Assembly: GCA_029204225.1 (NCBI GenBank)
Contig: CM055098.1
Location: 22,879,367-22,943,366, forward strand
Length of the DNA: 64,000 nucleotides
Direction of reading: 5' to 3'
Origin: Diphasiastrum complanatum
Lineage: Eukaryota; Streptophyta; Lycopodiopsida; Lycopodiales; Lycopodiaceae
Below, piece by piece: positions 28,503 to 38,655 of this stretch. The notes under the pieces are model-generated. The model was given only the letters and a program-made list of their open reading frames with translations, made no database searches and was not told the DNA's origin. Numbering within the stretch: the stretch's first letter is position 1; every line of letters starts with the position of its first letter. The position numbers and the translations under genes were made by a program.

Positions 28503-29842
28503 GAGCTTACTTTAGAGGGACAGGTCCTAGAGGTGGTCCCTTCCTACACATACCTAGGGATCCTTTTCTCAGGTCCTACTTTTGGCATGAGACAGGCTGC
28601 TACCACTCGACTGGAGAAGGGACATGCCTCCCTTGTTCAGCTAGGAGATTTTGCTTCCGGAAGTCCATCCAGGATGCTCGCAGTAAGTGTCGCCTCTTTG
28701 ATACCATTGTCACCCCTACGGCTCTATATGCGGCAGAGGCATGGTGTGCAGGTCTTCCCTCTTCACATTGGGCCAGTCTTTCATGACTACAAACCACCAT
28801 GCTAGCTCGGTTGATCCGTGCGAAGCCTTTGGTTCCACATGAGATTCTTTTGGCCGAGTTTGCAGTTCCACCTATCCAGATCGAGGCAGCTCTCCAGCTC
28901 ATTACTTATATACAAAGGATACAAGCGTTACCAGAGACAGACAAACGATAAATACAGATTGCACTATCCTCCTCACAGCGTCTCCACGGTCAGGGCTACA
29001 GATTATCATGGTTCTCTCAAGCATCCCACCCCCTACTTGAGTCATTTGGTATCTCCATCACAGAACTTCCCTCAGGCACCCATCAGTATACCAGACGATT
29101 CCTCTATCGCGCATATCTAGACCGGACTTGGCATAACCAGCTAGGGGTTAAACCAGCTTTTTACCGGACACATTTCTTGGAGCTGGATGCATTTGGGACC
29201 CCGGTCATGCCATGCTACTTGGAGTCCGGACTATCACATTGCCTCAGATTCACACTGGGACAGCTCAGGGTGTCGTCTCATCAGCTAGCTATTGAGACGG
29301 GGAGGTTCCATGGTATTCCCAGAGAGGAGCGGATTTGCCAGTTATGTTCTCTAGGTGAGGTGGAGTCTGAGGAGCACTTTATCTTCAGATGCCCAGTATA
29401 CTATGAGATCAGAGGGCGATATCACTGCCTGTTTCGAGACATGCCTACCACCCTACGCTCCCTCATAGCCTATGAGGACCCACGATGTGTTGCTCTGTTG
29501 GTACGCGAGATGGTCATACTACGGAGAGATTTATACGGGACACCCCAGCATTTTCAGTCACAGCCACTAATCACTTCATTCTTCACTAGGCAGAGATCAC
29601 GTGATTTACTGCCCGAGGATGATGATTCTGACGACGACGACTCACATGCTCATAGAGATCAGAGACAGTGTACCCCCCACCATCACGCTACTACCAGGAT
29701 CACCAGGCATCCTACACAGAGACGTACTATCACACATGCTCGTGCTCACAGACGACGCCGACAGGCTCCAGTGCTCCCTCATGATGCGGCTCGCATTACA
29801 TCCTTTTACAGCAGCAGCTCAGCGGCATCAGCAGCATCATAG
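28503..29842 (+). pseudogene. LINE thumb and C-terminal zinc-finger region
   Basis: After a stop at 28501, 'VPSYTYLGILFSG' and, in another frame, 'DARSKCRLFDTIVTPTALYAAEAW' represent the thumb. Frame 29177-29842 carries 'LRFTLGQLRVSSHQLAIETGRF' and a zinc motif 'RICQLCSLGEVESEEHFIFRC' (C-x2-C-...-H-x4-C) common at LINE C-termini. An acidic stretch (EDDDSDDDDS) and a His/Arg-rich tail follow, to the stop at 29842. The acidic-basic tail is shared with the truncated copy at 2.6 kb, so it is a family trait. Confidence 0.85.
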
Positions 29843-30062
29843 CATTATAGCCTTGATATCTCGACACAGATAGATGATTATTATGCACACTCTCGCATAC
29901 GTGTCTATTTTAGTTTTAGTTTGTACTAGCAGTTTTCCTTATTACAGTTTTGGAGACGTTTTATACGCTCCCATGGTTACCACATACTTGACATGTACTT
30001 CATTAGTCTTATATGCCTTTGGCATGGAAAAGACATTAATAAAGCTTTCTTTCTTTCTTTCT
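29843..30062 (+). other. LINE 3' untranslated region and (CTTT)n tail
   Basis: 'gaaaagacattaataaag' followed by (CTTT)4. It matches the end of the copy at 3100-3136 ('aagacattaaaaaaaaattctttctttctttctctc'). Confidence 0.85.
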
Positions 30063-30112
30063 CCTTCCATTGCTTGTAGGGCTATGGCTATGATCTGATG
30101 TGATGTCTCTTA

Positions 30113-30215
30113 GCTATTCTTGTAGGGATTAATCTATGCTGACTCATATCTGATCATGCTTCATTGAAACAAATATTTGCGAATCTGTTCATAACTGGTT
30201 GTACCATTGTTTTCA
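30113..30215 (+). repeat. Diverged LTR-end relic
   Basis: ctattcttgtagggattaatctatgctg...atgcttcattga...gttcataactggt parallels the LTR end at 240-320 (ctattgcttgtagggctttagtctattgctg...atgcttcattga...gatcataacttggt). Partial and diverged; supports an old copy of the same LTR family. Confidence 0.5.
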
Positions 30216-31012
30216 CAAAACACAGGATACGTATATCAATTTGCTATGAAAGAAATTGCTGCAGCTCTCATGGCCCCAAATGTTCAGTAAAAGAGCCCTT
30301 TCTTGAATAAATATACATCAGATCCGGAGTCAAAGAGATTGAAATAGTTGCAGAATTTACACCAGTGTGGCCAGAGATTTTCTCCAGCAGCAGGGGGTGC
30401 AACAAAAGGTAGCAACAATGCCTGCTCATGTGGATTAGTTCTTGATTGAGATTGAGCTTGGATCTGGTGGTGAAGAGATTGGAGGTATTCTCACCAATGG
30501 CCACAGTCACCATAAGAGTTAAATCAATTCGAGAAGAAATAAAAAATATCTGTATCCAGCCATAACAGCCTACATCAATGCCTCCATCACGCTACTGAGA
30601 ATCTCTACCCCCTCATTGTGCTACAAAAGCCGATCTCCATTTGCACCCTTCCATTGTTCCATGCTACCTCGGGTTGCCTACTTCTGCCCCCTCCATTGTC
30701 GTTTGCCTGCTTCCACCTCCCCCATCGTGGTTGATAGATGCGTCGATGATCATTGATGCTGGTAGTGGCTTCTTGCTGAGCTGCTATGCCTCCCTCAAGC
30801 TCAACCATAGTGATTCTCGTTCCCTATAGTACATCCTTGCAGCTACAATTGCATGCACTGTAGTATGTAATATGCCCTTGCTTCTCAAATCTCCATAGTT
30901 GTGACCTTGCAACCTGCCAATAATCCAGCTGCTCTAAGTTTTTGAATCCTACTGCAGCCTTAGACTTGTACAGGGTCTTGTACATCACGTTGTTGCCTCT
31001 ACTAGTTGGTTA
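30216..31012. other. Unassigned sequence
   Basis: No convincing frame, repeat or motif. A short plus-strand frame ending at 30290 ('MKEIAAALMAPNVQ') follows an acceptor-like 'cacaaaacacag' but matches nothing I recognise. Confidence 0.35.
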
Positions 31013-31530
31013 TTAGCGGAGTGTCAACTCCATAATTCTCCCACCATAACGGTGATCCCACAACAAATTTGTCATGCAAGGCATCATCATATCCAAAGTG
31101 ACGTGCTTGCTCCTGATAAACCCAAGTTGATCCTTTATGGCCCTCCTTTGTGTAAGATTAGGCACTAACTTAGAGAGAGTCCTTTGCCACCCTCTTGTCA
31201 CCTCTCCATCACTCTCTTGGCCCTTAACATCACTCTCTTGGCCCGTAACATGAAACTTGAGGTCTAAAACAAATGTTGCTGCATGGAGAGGTGAGTGGTA
31301 GCTGTCCCACCGTGACTCTCATAGCTCTCGCAGCTGCTCAAATCTATCAGCATCAAGCTTAATCCTTTGGATGTGCCTACCATTTTGTCCAGGCCTTCAT
31401 ATACCTGGCCAATGCAAGGCTCATCACCATCTCCAAGTCGCATCATGCGTATGATGGGAGAAACAACGGATAACACATGATGTACTTGCCCCAAGACTTG
31501 TCATCAAGCATGGTACTATAGCTTTCTTTG
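31013..31530 (-). pseudogene. hAT transposase fragment, second family
   Basis: Minus-strand frames read 'VHHVLSVVSPIIRMMRLGDGDEPCIGQVYEGLDKM' (31494-31380), then 'PLHAATFVLDLKF' (about 31295-31255, shifted), then 'LSKLVPNLTQRRAIKDQLGFIRSKH' and 'WDHRYGGRIMELTLR' (31190-31013). These follow the order of plant hAT/DUF659 transposases: 'PLIRVLRLVDGD..PAMGYIYEAMD', 'PLHAA.Y.LNP.F', then the Trp-Trp-x-x-Tyr-Gly region. The BED finger and C-terminal dimerization domain are missing. It is more like the standard hAT consensus than the gene at 35-38 kb, so it is a different family. Confidence 0.75.
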
Positions 31531-31989
31531 CCTGCACAATGCACGTGAATCATGAATGAGGATATTTTATAAGCTTTATCTACGATTGGGGGCGGAAGGA
31601 AGAGCTGTGACCCATCAGCCTTGGGCCTTTGTCAGCTGCAACAGGAGGCCACTTGCGTGGGTGGCACTTGTGCCATAGCACCAGCATGCATAGGACAAAG
31701 TTGGAAAGGCTGGCCATTTGCATCCTAAGCTAGGGAGCTACTAGTTCTTCCCCTTGTGAACGTTTATGGAGCTCATTTGGTAACATAGCTTCCAACTACT
31801 ATCTTGAAAAATCCTGTCAATAGCGATTTTTTGGTCACATGTCCTTTTGAACCAAGGGAACCTTGAGCCCTTCTAGTAGATTAGCTAGTTGGTACATTCT
31901 TTTTCAAGTGCCATAACTAGGTCTTTCCAAAAAACAAATCCTGAATCAACTACAGCAGAGAATTGATAGCAACAGCATAACCACGGAAG
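31531..31989. other. Unassigned sequence
   Basis: Probably further decayed hAT or flank; no motif could be read. Confidence 0.3.
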
Positions 31990-32075
31990 GCAAAGCTAGT
32001 CTGTACCACCCAGCCAACGAATTCTCTTATTGTGAATGCCCCTCCTAGCCCAGTGTGAGTTTGCATGCGATAGGT
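31990..32075 (-). repeat. Relic of the 6.6-kb gypsy LTR
   Basis: gcccctcctagcccagtgtgag (32039-32060) is identical to 22 bases of the LTR at 6590-6947, followed in both by a 'gcatgc' stretch. The preceding 'cccagccaacgaattctc' loosely matches 'cacccaaccttgcctac'. Confidence 0.5.
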
Positions 32076-32350
32076 GGCAACCCTAACTACCATTTACTAG
32101 GTCAAATTTCAAGGCATGTGTCTTATTGAAAAAGTGCATCCACCTATAACAAAGACTACTTTTGGAAAAAGCATTGATGTACCTAATTTGTATTAGATTG
32201 GTACGTATTGGTGAACCAAGAGTTGCACCTCAAGGTAAGAAACCAGTCTATAAGAGATGGATATATCTATAAGATGTGCCAACCTAATCATCTGCTATCA
32301 AATATTCCTAGAACAAATGTGCAAGGAGAATACTTTCTAGAAACCCATGT

Positions 32351-32358
32351 GGATATAC
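32351..32358. repeat. Candidate 8-bp target-site duplication (left)
   Basis: ggatatac, also at 38672-38679. Eight bases is the hAT length. The terminal inverted repeats just inside are weak, so the boundary is tentative. Confidence 0.4.
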
Positions 32359-32366
32359 CTAAGGAA

Positions 32367-32440
32367 GCGGACGCGCGTCTGGACGAACGTCCGCGTCCTG
32401 ACGCGGACGCGCCAGGGGGACGCGGAAGCGTCCCCATTTT
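32367..32440. repeat. GC-rich ggacgcg subterminal cluster (left)
   Basis: Six or more ggacg(c)g / cgtcc units in both orientations in 75 bases, followed by T11 and A11 runs. Confidence 0.75.
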
Positions 32441-32989
32441 GAAATTTTTTTTTTTCAAAAAAAAAAACAAAAAATACAGGCACCTGCCCACACTATCCCC
32501 CATTCCAAAAGCAAAATAAAAGCAAATTATGGCCCTTATTTTTCCCACGGAATTAATTATCAGAGGGTGTCTGGCACCCACCTGCCCCCTCCTATTAAAA
32601 AATAGGAAAACGGTACCAAAAAAATTTGCAAAAAAATTTGCAACAGACCTAACCACTGCCCATGCCTCCCATAACTGAGATATTACCAAACAACGATGAG
32701 TAATGAGCAGTTCATAAATTATTATGAACCTTCATTGGGAACTAAGCTCCAAAAAAGCGGCAAAGAAAGATCTGAAAGTGGTTTCGAGTGAAGATGATGA
32801 TTTGTATGGCAAACATATTACTGATTTAGGGTTTAGGGTGCATCAGTGACTGTCTCAAAGAAGTGAATGCTCACCAGCGGATTTGGGAGAGGTGAACGCT
32901 CACCAGAAGAGTGACAAGCTCTCAGGACCAGAAGTCTCTGGGGGATATCAATGCTCACCAGAAGAGTGAAAAGCTCTCAAGACATGAAA
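32441..32989. other. Non-coding 3' part of the hAT element
   Basis: AT-rich with A and T runs and one ttagggtttaggg motif (32826-32840); no frame recognised. Confidence 0.4.
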
Positions 32990-33200
32990 CCACAAGACCT
33001 ACACACTACTGTGTCTTATATGACGAGATCGGTTTCCCTCCGGATGAACTTCAACAGCTTACTAATTACCTATGCAAAATTGTGTCATTCACTACAGAAA
33101 ACCACAAGACCTACACACTACTGTGTCTCGGTTGATGAGATCGGATTCTCCCCGGATGAACTTCAACAGCTTACTAATTACTTATGGCACTACTTCAACA
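32990..33200. repeat. 110-bp repeat, first pair
   Basis: 'agacctacacactactgtgtc...gatgaacttcaacagcttactaatta' occurs twice here (about 32998 and 33107) and twice again at 33780-33990. Confidence 0.92.
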
Positions 33201-33249
33201 CGCTACAACACGCGGTCAAAATTTTGCGTACCAACACGAGGGCTCCGAA

Positions 33250-33607
33250 ACATCTCACAGTTTTCAGGTCCCGATCGGACAAAGTGTCCCTGGAGCCCTG
33301 TTTGACGTCGAACATCGGACGGACGTTGCGGGCCGACCGTCGGTCGTTTCCTCGTCCTGTCTGTTCCCACAGGTTCCTATTGAGGTTGTCCACTGGCCGA
33401 AATAGACGGCACCTGAAATGGATCCCGTTTGGAAAAACGGGGCCGTCGGACGGAAAGCTGCAAAACTAGTCCATTTTGCTTGACCTAATTGCGTTTCTCT
33501 CCAGTCGAAGGGCCATGTTGACCGAATGATACCTGAATCGAGCCAAGCTCGATCCCTTGGGTTCGTATCGGGATCACGAACCTGTGGACTGTGTGTCCAG
33601 GACATTA
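33250..33607. repeat. Long repeat unit A (about 358 bp)
   Basis: Starts 'ttttcaggtcccgatcgg' and ends 'cctgtggactgtgtgtccagg'. Homologous to 33995-34263 (partial) and 34268-34625. The minus strand is open through the unit ('KWTSFAAFRPTAPF', 'GQWTTSIGTC'). Confidence 0.9.
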
Positions 33608-33779
33608 ATGCGTTCTACATAGTACCATGGCCAATGTGATGTGATAGATTTAGGGTTTAGGGAGGTACAACATCACATGGGAAAGCAAGAAGCATAATTT
33701 CACGAGAGCCAGCGAGAGATAATGGCACGACCACAGGACCGACCATCCTGCAAGAAGTATTGCTATCTCTATCAGCACA

Positions 33780-33990
33780 GGCCTGCACAGTACTATGTCT
33801 TATATGATGTGATCGGTTTCCCCCCGGATGAACTTCAACAGCTTACTAGTTACTTATGCAAAACTGTTTCATTCACTACAGGGAACCACGAGACCTACAC
33901 AGTACTATGTCTTATATGATGTGATCGGTTTCCCCCCGGATGAACTTCAACAGCTTACTAGTTACTTATGCAAAACTGTTTCATTCACTA
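33780..33990. repeat. 110-bp repeat, second pair
   Basis: Two further copies of the 'gatcggtttccccccggatgaacttcaacagc' unit, nearly identical to each other, so this pair is a recent duplication. Confidence 0.92.
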
Positions 33991-33994
33991 CAAA

Positions 33995-34625
33995 CCGTCC
34001 GTCCGTTCCTCGTCCTGTCTGCTCCCACAGGTTCTTGGCGAGGTTGTTCGTTGGCCGAAACCTATGGCACCCGAAACGGATCCTGTTTGGAGAAACTGGG
34101 CCGTTGGACGAAGAGTTGCAAAACTAGTCCATTTCGCTTGACCTAATTGCGTTTCTGTCCCGTCGAAGGGCCATTTTGACCGAACGACGCCCGAATCGAG
34201 CCAGGCTCGGTCCTTTGAGTTCGTATCGGGATCACGAATCCGTAGACGGTATTCCTGGGCCATTTTGTCGATTCCAAATGTTTTCTGGTCCCGTCCCTCG
34301 CGACGTGTCCTTGAAGCCCTGTTGAACGTCGAACTTCGGACGGACGTTCTGGGTTTTTCGCTGGTCCTTTCCTCGTCCTGTCTATTCCGACAGAATCCTA
34401 TCGAGGTTGTCCACTGGCCGAAACAGACGGCACCTGAAACGGATCCCGTTTGAAGAAACGGGGCCGTCGGACGGAAAGCTGCAAAACTAGTCCATTTCGA
34501 TTGACCTAATTGCGTTTCTGTCCCGTCGAACAAGCATTTTGACCAGACGATACCCGAATCGAGCCAGGCTCGGTCCCTTGGGTTTGTACCGGCTTCACGA
34601 ACCTGTGGACTGTATTCCTGGACCA
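33995..34625. repeat. Long repeat units B (partial) and C, period 363 bp
   Basis: Unit B (33995-34263) and unit C (34268-34625) are spaced 363 bases apart (for example cctcgtcctgtct at 34008 and 34371). The minus strand is open across both for 212 codons, reading the same peptide twice ('RAWLDSGIVWSK...' and 'RAWLDSGVVRSK...'). Confidence 0.9.
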
Positions 34626-34819
34626 TTATTACATTCTACGCAGGTTTAAGTGCATGCTACACAAGTGCTGCTTTGATGTTGAGTTTGCACATACCTGTGG
34701 TGCAATGCCTACGACACAATGAGGACGTGGGATGAAGTTGATGATGTTTATGGATGTGGTTATGATGATTATGGTTGTGGCCTGTTTTGATGGTTATGGC
34801 TGTGGGGTTGTGGGTTTAG

Positions 34820-34890
34820 GATGATTTGTTAGGGTTTAGGGTGTTATGTTAACTGTGCCATTTGTTAGGGTTTAGGGTTTAGGGTGTTAT
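34820..34890 (+). repeat. Telomere-like TTTAGGG motifs
   Basis: Several tttaggg units (34822, 34866-34884 and nearby, also at 33648) in plus orientation. They are mixed with 'tgttatgttaa' and too short for a telomere. Confidence 0.85.
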
Positions 34891-34941
34891 GTTAAATGAT
34901 TGAACATGATGCATATGTTATGAGGGAGATGCAGATGTGTT

Positions 34942-34943
<2 letters not shown>

Positions 34944-35029
<86 letters not shown>
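34944..35029. repeat. (CT)43 microsatellite
   Basis: Uninterrupted CT dinucleotides, 86 bases, 250 bases beyond the transposase stop codon. Confidence 0.97.
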
Positions 35030-35032
<3 letters not shown>

Positions 35033-35285
35033 TTGCACGGAGCAAACCATTTCTGACTAACCATTCAAATTTCACAGAGCTAATCATTTGTAAGCAACCA
35101 CGATAAATTAGCCATGACACAAATAGACTGTAAAAAAATATATACATCTCATCTGATGCCACTGTACATGATGCTAAAATGTGTATCAGTATCTACAAGT
35201 CTGTGCTAAAAAAATCATCCCTCTGCGTGCCAGATGCATCTGCAGGGGTGTCAAATACAAAGTCTAGCTGGGAGTTTGGAGGCAT

Positions 35286-38046
35286 CTAGGACTCCTCTAA
35301 GTCTGGGCCAACGCCTGCCAAGAGACGACTAGAAAAATCATCAGTGCGTCCCCTCTTGGCTGGCCTGCCTCTGGGTCTGCCGGAAGGAACCCTCTGTGGA
35401 ACACTCCTGCCTGGGGGTCTCCCTCTGCCACGGTGGGGTCTCTGGGAAGAACTGCCTGCCTGTGATGCTCTGAGTCGTCTCTGCACTATCTGTCTCTGGG
35501 CAGCAGTCTCTGTCTCCCTCGCAAACTCTGACCAGCCATCATCTGAAAGGGGGCGTGATGCGGGAGTACTGGGTGGGGCACGTGGACCATCCCCTGCAAG
35601 GTTGACCATCTCGTCTAAATCATATGTGGGCTCATCATCAGAGGAGGGCAATGGAACGTCAGTAGGGAGGGGGGTGGTCTCATCGGCATCGGCATCATCC
35701 TCGGAATCACCCTGCAGAGCACGTCGAGCGGCATCGTCTGGATCAACCTCTCGCTCTGGCTCATGATCGGCCGCTGCAACCAAGCACTCATCGGGATTGA
35801 CCTGCACAAGTCAATCATTCGTGAGAATAGCCGAAGCAACCGTGAGGGCATTAAACTGAATGTCTTAAACTAATACGAAAGCAAACGATAGAGCATAGAC
35901 ATATACCTGCAAGAGTAAGGCGCGTGCGCCTCCTGCCCTCATGCTCTCCGTGATGCGTCGAGCCACCCTGGTGTTGGTGTTGCAGTACACCAAGTCATTG
36001 CATCGCTCCGTCATCAGACGGTTCCGCCTGTGCGTGTGAACAAGGCTGAACGCTGACCAGTTCCGCTCGCACACGCAAGCAGAACAGTCCTACATTAATT
36101 GGCAACCACTCCAGTGAGTACCAACCTTGTAGAGAAAATACGAAAACTGGTTGGATGAATGAGATTGGACAACATACCTGTGAAAGGACTCGGAGCGCGA
36201 GCGTCCTCAAGTCTGGCTGTCCAGCGCCGTAGCTCTCCCACCATGATACAGGTAAGAGCCTGTTCTCTCGGACACGTGCAAGGTCCTCGCTGAACAGCCC
36301 CAGAGAGTGCCTGCAGTGCGTGAGTACATCTTGAGCCCGCGCAGGGAAATTGAACGAACGACCGCGTACAATAGAGCAAGAGTTTACCTGTAACTAAGCC
36401 TCTGCACCTCGAGCCTGCTGCGGATACCAGTGTCGTTGCTGAGGAGGCGGATGTATGCGAACCAGTCCGCACACAGCTCTGCATCGTCGTACTGCCTCTC
36501 GCTCTGAAACAACGGATGCAGTATGTGGGCCACACTGTGAATGGGCCGGTGAAACTTATCCCAGCATCGCTGCCACAAGCGCCTGATAGGCTCCAACCTG
36601 TGGACCAAACCACGTGGAGGCAACAGTTACATACCATCGTGTTGCGGCAGCAAGACGAAACAGATTGCGAAATGGAAGTAAGGATGGTGAGACGGAAAAA
36701 AGTTATATCTGGCAGGGTCCAGCTCAAAACGCTGGAGAGACTCGCCTATGCGGTCCATGAACTCGTAAATGAGGCCCATCATGCACCCCTCGCGATCAAC
36801 GAGTCTCAAAACAGAGTAGATGGGGCGCATGACGTCCATTAGCTGCTGCATATCCACCCAGAAAGGCTCCATGAATAAGATGTCGTGGAAGGCCAAGCCC
36901 TCTGGGGTCGTGGACAGGTCCATGGCGGTGAACTCTGCAGAAGTGGCCATGTGCTGCAAATCACCCTTGAGCTTGTGTAGCCGCTCAAGCATGATGAACT
37001 GGTAGGCGAAGCGGGTGCGAGTGGGCTTCTTCAAGTCGAGCCTGCATTGACAAACGGAATGAGAGGCACACATGAAACGAGCAAAAAAAAAAGAAGCATC
37101 TTGAATGAGCCAAAAAATAAGTAGCAGCTTACCTGCTGAATGTGCGGAAAAGGGCTGTCATGCGGCGCTTGCGTGTGACGAAGTCCACAACCGCAAGTGC
37201 CCTCGTGAGAATCTCACTGACCCAAGGCAGGCGCCCGATGGAATGCAGGAGGAGGTCCAGTGAGTGTGCGGCACATGGAGTCCACACAATGGAGAGGTAG
37301 TCTGCCATAAGAAGCTCTCCCATACTGCGGCAGTTGGACGCATTGTCCGTCGCAACCTTTCGCGATACGTTCACACGATCAGTTCACAGCTTGGAAACAC
37401 ATTGCAATCAATCGAAAACTACGCAAAACTATTGTATCAACATTAAGCTAAAAATGACCAAGCAACTAATGAAAGAAGATTATATATGGACAACGCGTTG
37501 TGGCCCGACCTCCTCTATCGCTGCACGAATGATGCCGTAAATGTACTCGGCCGATTGCACTCTCCCTGCCTCGGAGGCGTCGATGCTGCGCAAGAACATG
37601 GAACCGTAACAACTAGAAACAATCACATTGATGAGTGGACGTCTACGACGATCAGTCCACCCATCAGCCATGATGGAACAGCCGTATCTATCCCAAGCCT
37701 CATGCAGTGCGGCCAGTCTCTCTCTGACTGATGCAACCCGGTCCTAGAGCAAAGGGCCGCGTAGTGTGTCGGCTGTGGGTGGTGTGTAGCGGGGCCCACA
37801 GACTGCAACTTTTGAGATAGCCTCTCGAAAGATAGCTCAGAATATGCCTCGAGAATGCGAGCCCTCTCCGCAGCAGGGATGTCCATACAAATGCCGATCC
37901 CGTAGCGTCCCCCCGTGGGTCGGACTCGCAATCCCCCCAAATGTGCTCGAACCCGAGAGGCGTTCCTTGTGAACTGCTTTCGACAAAAAGGGCCACGCCA
38001 CTTTTTGTCGGGCATCACCTCCACCTCATCCCAAATGGGACGAGCG

Positions 38047-38051
<5 letters not shown>
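35286..38051 (-). CDS. hAT transposase gene, eight exons
   Basis: Minus strand. Met 38051 follows a (GA)n run. Exon 1 holds a BED finger ('KKWRGPFCRKQFTRNASRVRAHLGG'), and its first zinc Cys is Gly. Exon 2 (37743-37495) and exon 3 (37356-37133) hold DUF659 ('MADGWTDRRRRPLINVIV', 'ATDNASNCRSMGELL', 'WTPCAAHSLDLLL'). Exon 4 is 37041-36709 ('SVLRLVDREGCMMGLIYEFMD'), exon 5 36597-36388 ('HRPIHSVAHILHPLF') and exon 6 36310-36178 ('VSWWESYGAGQPDLRTLA'). Exon 7 (36089-35907) is the dimerization domain ('CERNWSAFSLVHTHRRNRL'). Exon 8 (35801-35286) is an acidic then basic tail with AT-hook-like 'GRPRGRPAKRGR'. Introns 3, 5, 6 and 7 have GT-AG ends. Intron 4 begins AT, and exons 1-2 do not join in frame, so the copy is probably inactive. 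Confidence 0.85.
36598..36708 (-). other. Intron 4 of the hAT gene with AT donor
   Basis: The exon ends CCTGCCAG and the next bases are ATATAAC where the related pseudogene near 12970 has GTATAT; the acceptor is CCACAG. This looks like a GT-to-AT donor mutation. Confidence 0.55.
37042..37132 (-). other. Intron 3 of the hAT gene (91 bp)
   Basis: Donor TTCAGCAG|GTAAGC and acceptor GTCAATGCAG|GC on the minus strand join 'LFRTFS' to 'LDLKKPTRTRFAYQF' in frame, supporting the exon model. Confidence 0.85.

Positions 38052-38117
<66 letters not shown>
38052..38117. repeat. (CT)33 in the hAT 5' untranslated region
   Basis: CT run ending at the base before the transposase Met; on the coding strand it is (GA)n, common in plant 5' leaders. 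Confidence 0.95.
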
Positions 38118-38118
<1 letters not shown>

Positions 38119-38147
38119 ACAGAAGCACGCATATCCAATATCTCTCT

Positions 38148-38205
38148 CCCACCCTAAACCCTAAACCCTAAACCCAAGCACCCTAAACCCTAAATCCTAA
38201 ACACA
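38148..38205 (-). promoter_or_regulatory. Telo-box cluster upstream of the hAT gene
   Basis: Five ccctaaa units (minus: TTTAGGG) within 55 bases, about 100 bases upstream of the transposase start. Telo boxes with GA tracts are known in promoters of plant growth genes. A regulatory role here is inference. Confidence 0.5.
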
Positions 38206-38460
38206 CACACACACACCATGTCTCGTACACGCGTGCACACACACAAATCCTCTCTCTCCGTCCCTCACACTCTTTGTCTCTTCCTCTCTCTCTCTCACAC
38301 ACAAATCACCACACACACATCTATATGCACACAAATCAACAATATCCACACACACACACACACACAAACACCATAGCACTCTCTCTCTCTCTCTCTCTCT
38401 CTCTATGCCTCTCCCTCATTCACTCTCTCTCCCTCTCCCGCCCTCTTTCTCTCCTCTCGG
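38205..38460. repeat. Cryptically simple CA/CT region
   Basis: Interspersed (CA)n, (CT)n (38381-38404) and pyrimidine runs. The frames in it are low-complexity artefacts. Confidence 0.85.
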
Positions 38461-38524
38461 GCTTCAGGCTTTTGCGGGAGTCCGCAGTGCCTGCGCCTTT
38501 TGTTTTTTTTTTTTTTTTTTTTAA

Positions 38525-38655
38525 AACGCGTCCGGACGCTGGACGTGCCCAGCCAAAAAAAATTTTAAAAAAAGAACACGTCCGAGGGTCGGACGCGCTC
38601 GGGGGTCGGACGCGTCCGGGTCTGGGCGTCGGACGCGGACGCGAGCATTCCAGCC
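38525..38655. repeat. GC-rich ggacgcg subterminal cluster (right)
   Basis: At least seven cggacg(c)g / cgcgtcc units next to T22 and A8-T4-A7 tracts; mirror of 32367-32440. Confidence 0.75.

Larger units (their letters stand above)
26306..30062 (+). mobile_element. LINE (non-LTR retrotransposon), internally damaged
   Basis: One element with, in order, a low-complexity N-terminus, an apurinic endonuclease, reverse transcriptase, a C-terminal CCHC-like zinc finger, a 3' untranslated region and a (CTTT)n tail (30043-30060). A second 3' end of the same family lies at 2540-3136, which fixes the tail as the true 3' terminus. Several frameshifts and deletions break the polyprotein. The polymerase motifs differ from the usual plant L1 consensus. 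Confidence 0.88.

Noticed and set aside
30235-30290. Possible terminal host exon ('MKEIAAALMAPNVQ')
   Set aside because: Acceptor-like sequence and a stop are present, but the peptide is too short and unmatched to any family; kept only as a note.
37623-38159. Arg-Glu repeat and Ser-Leu repeat frames around 38.05-38.12 kb
   Set aside because: Translations of a (CT/GA) microsatellite; only the part from Met 38051 downstream carries the BED finger.
38148-38205. Telomere or chromosome end
   Set aside because: Only a handful of CCCTAAA units, interrupted, with transposon sequence on both sides; short interstitial motifs do not indicate a chromosome end.
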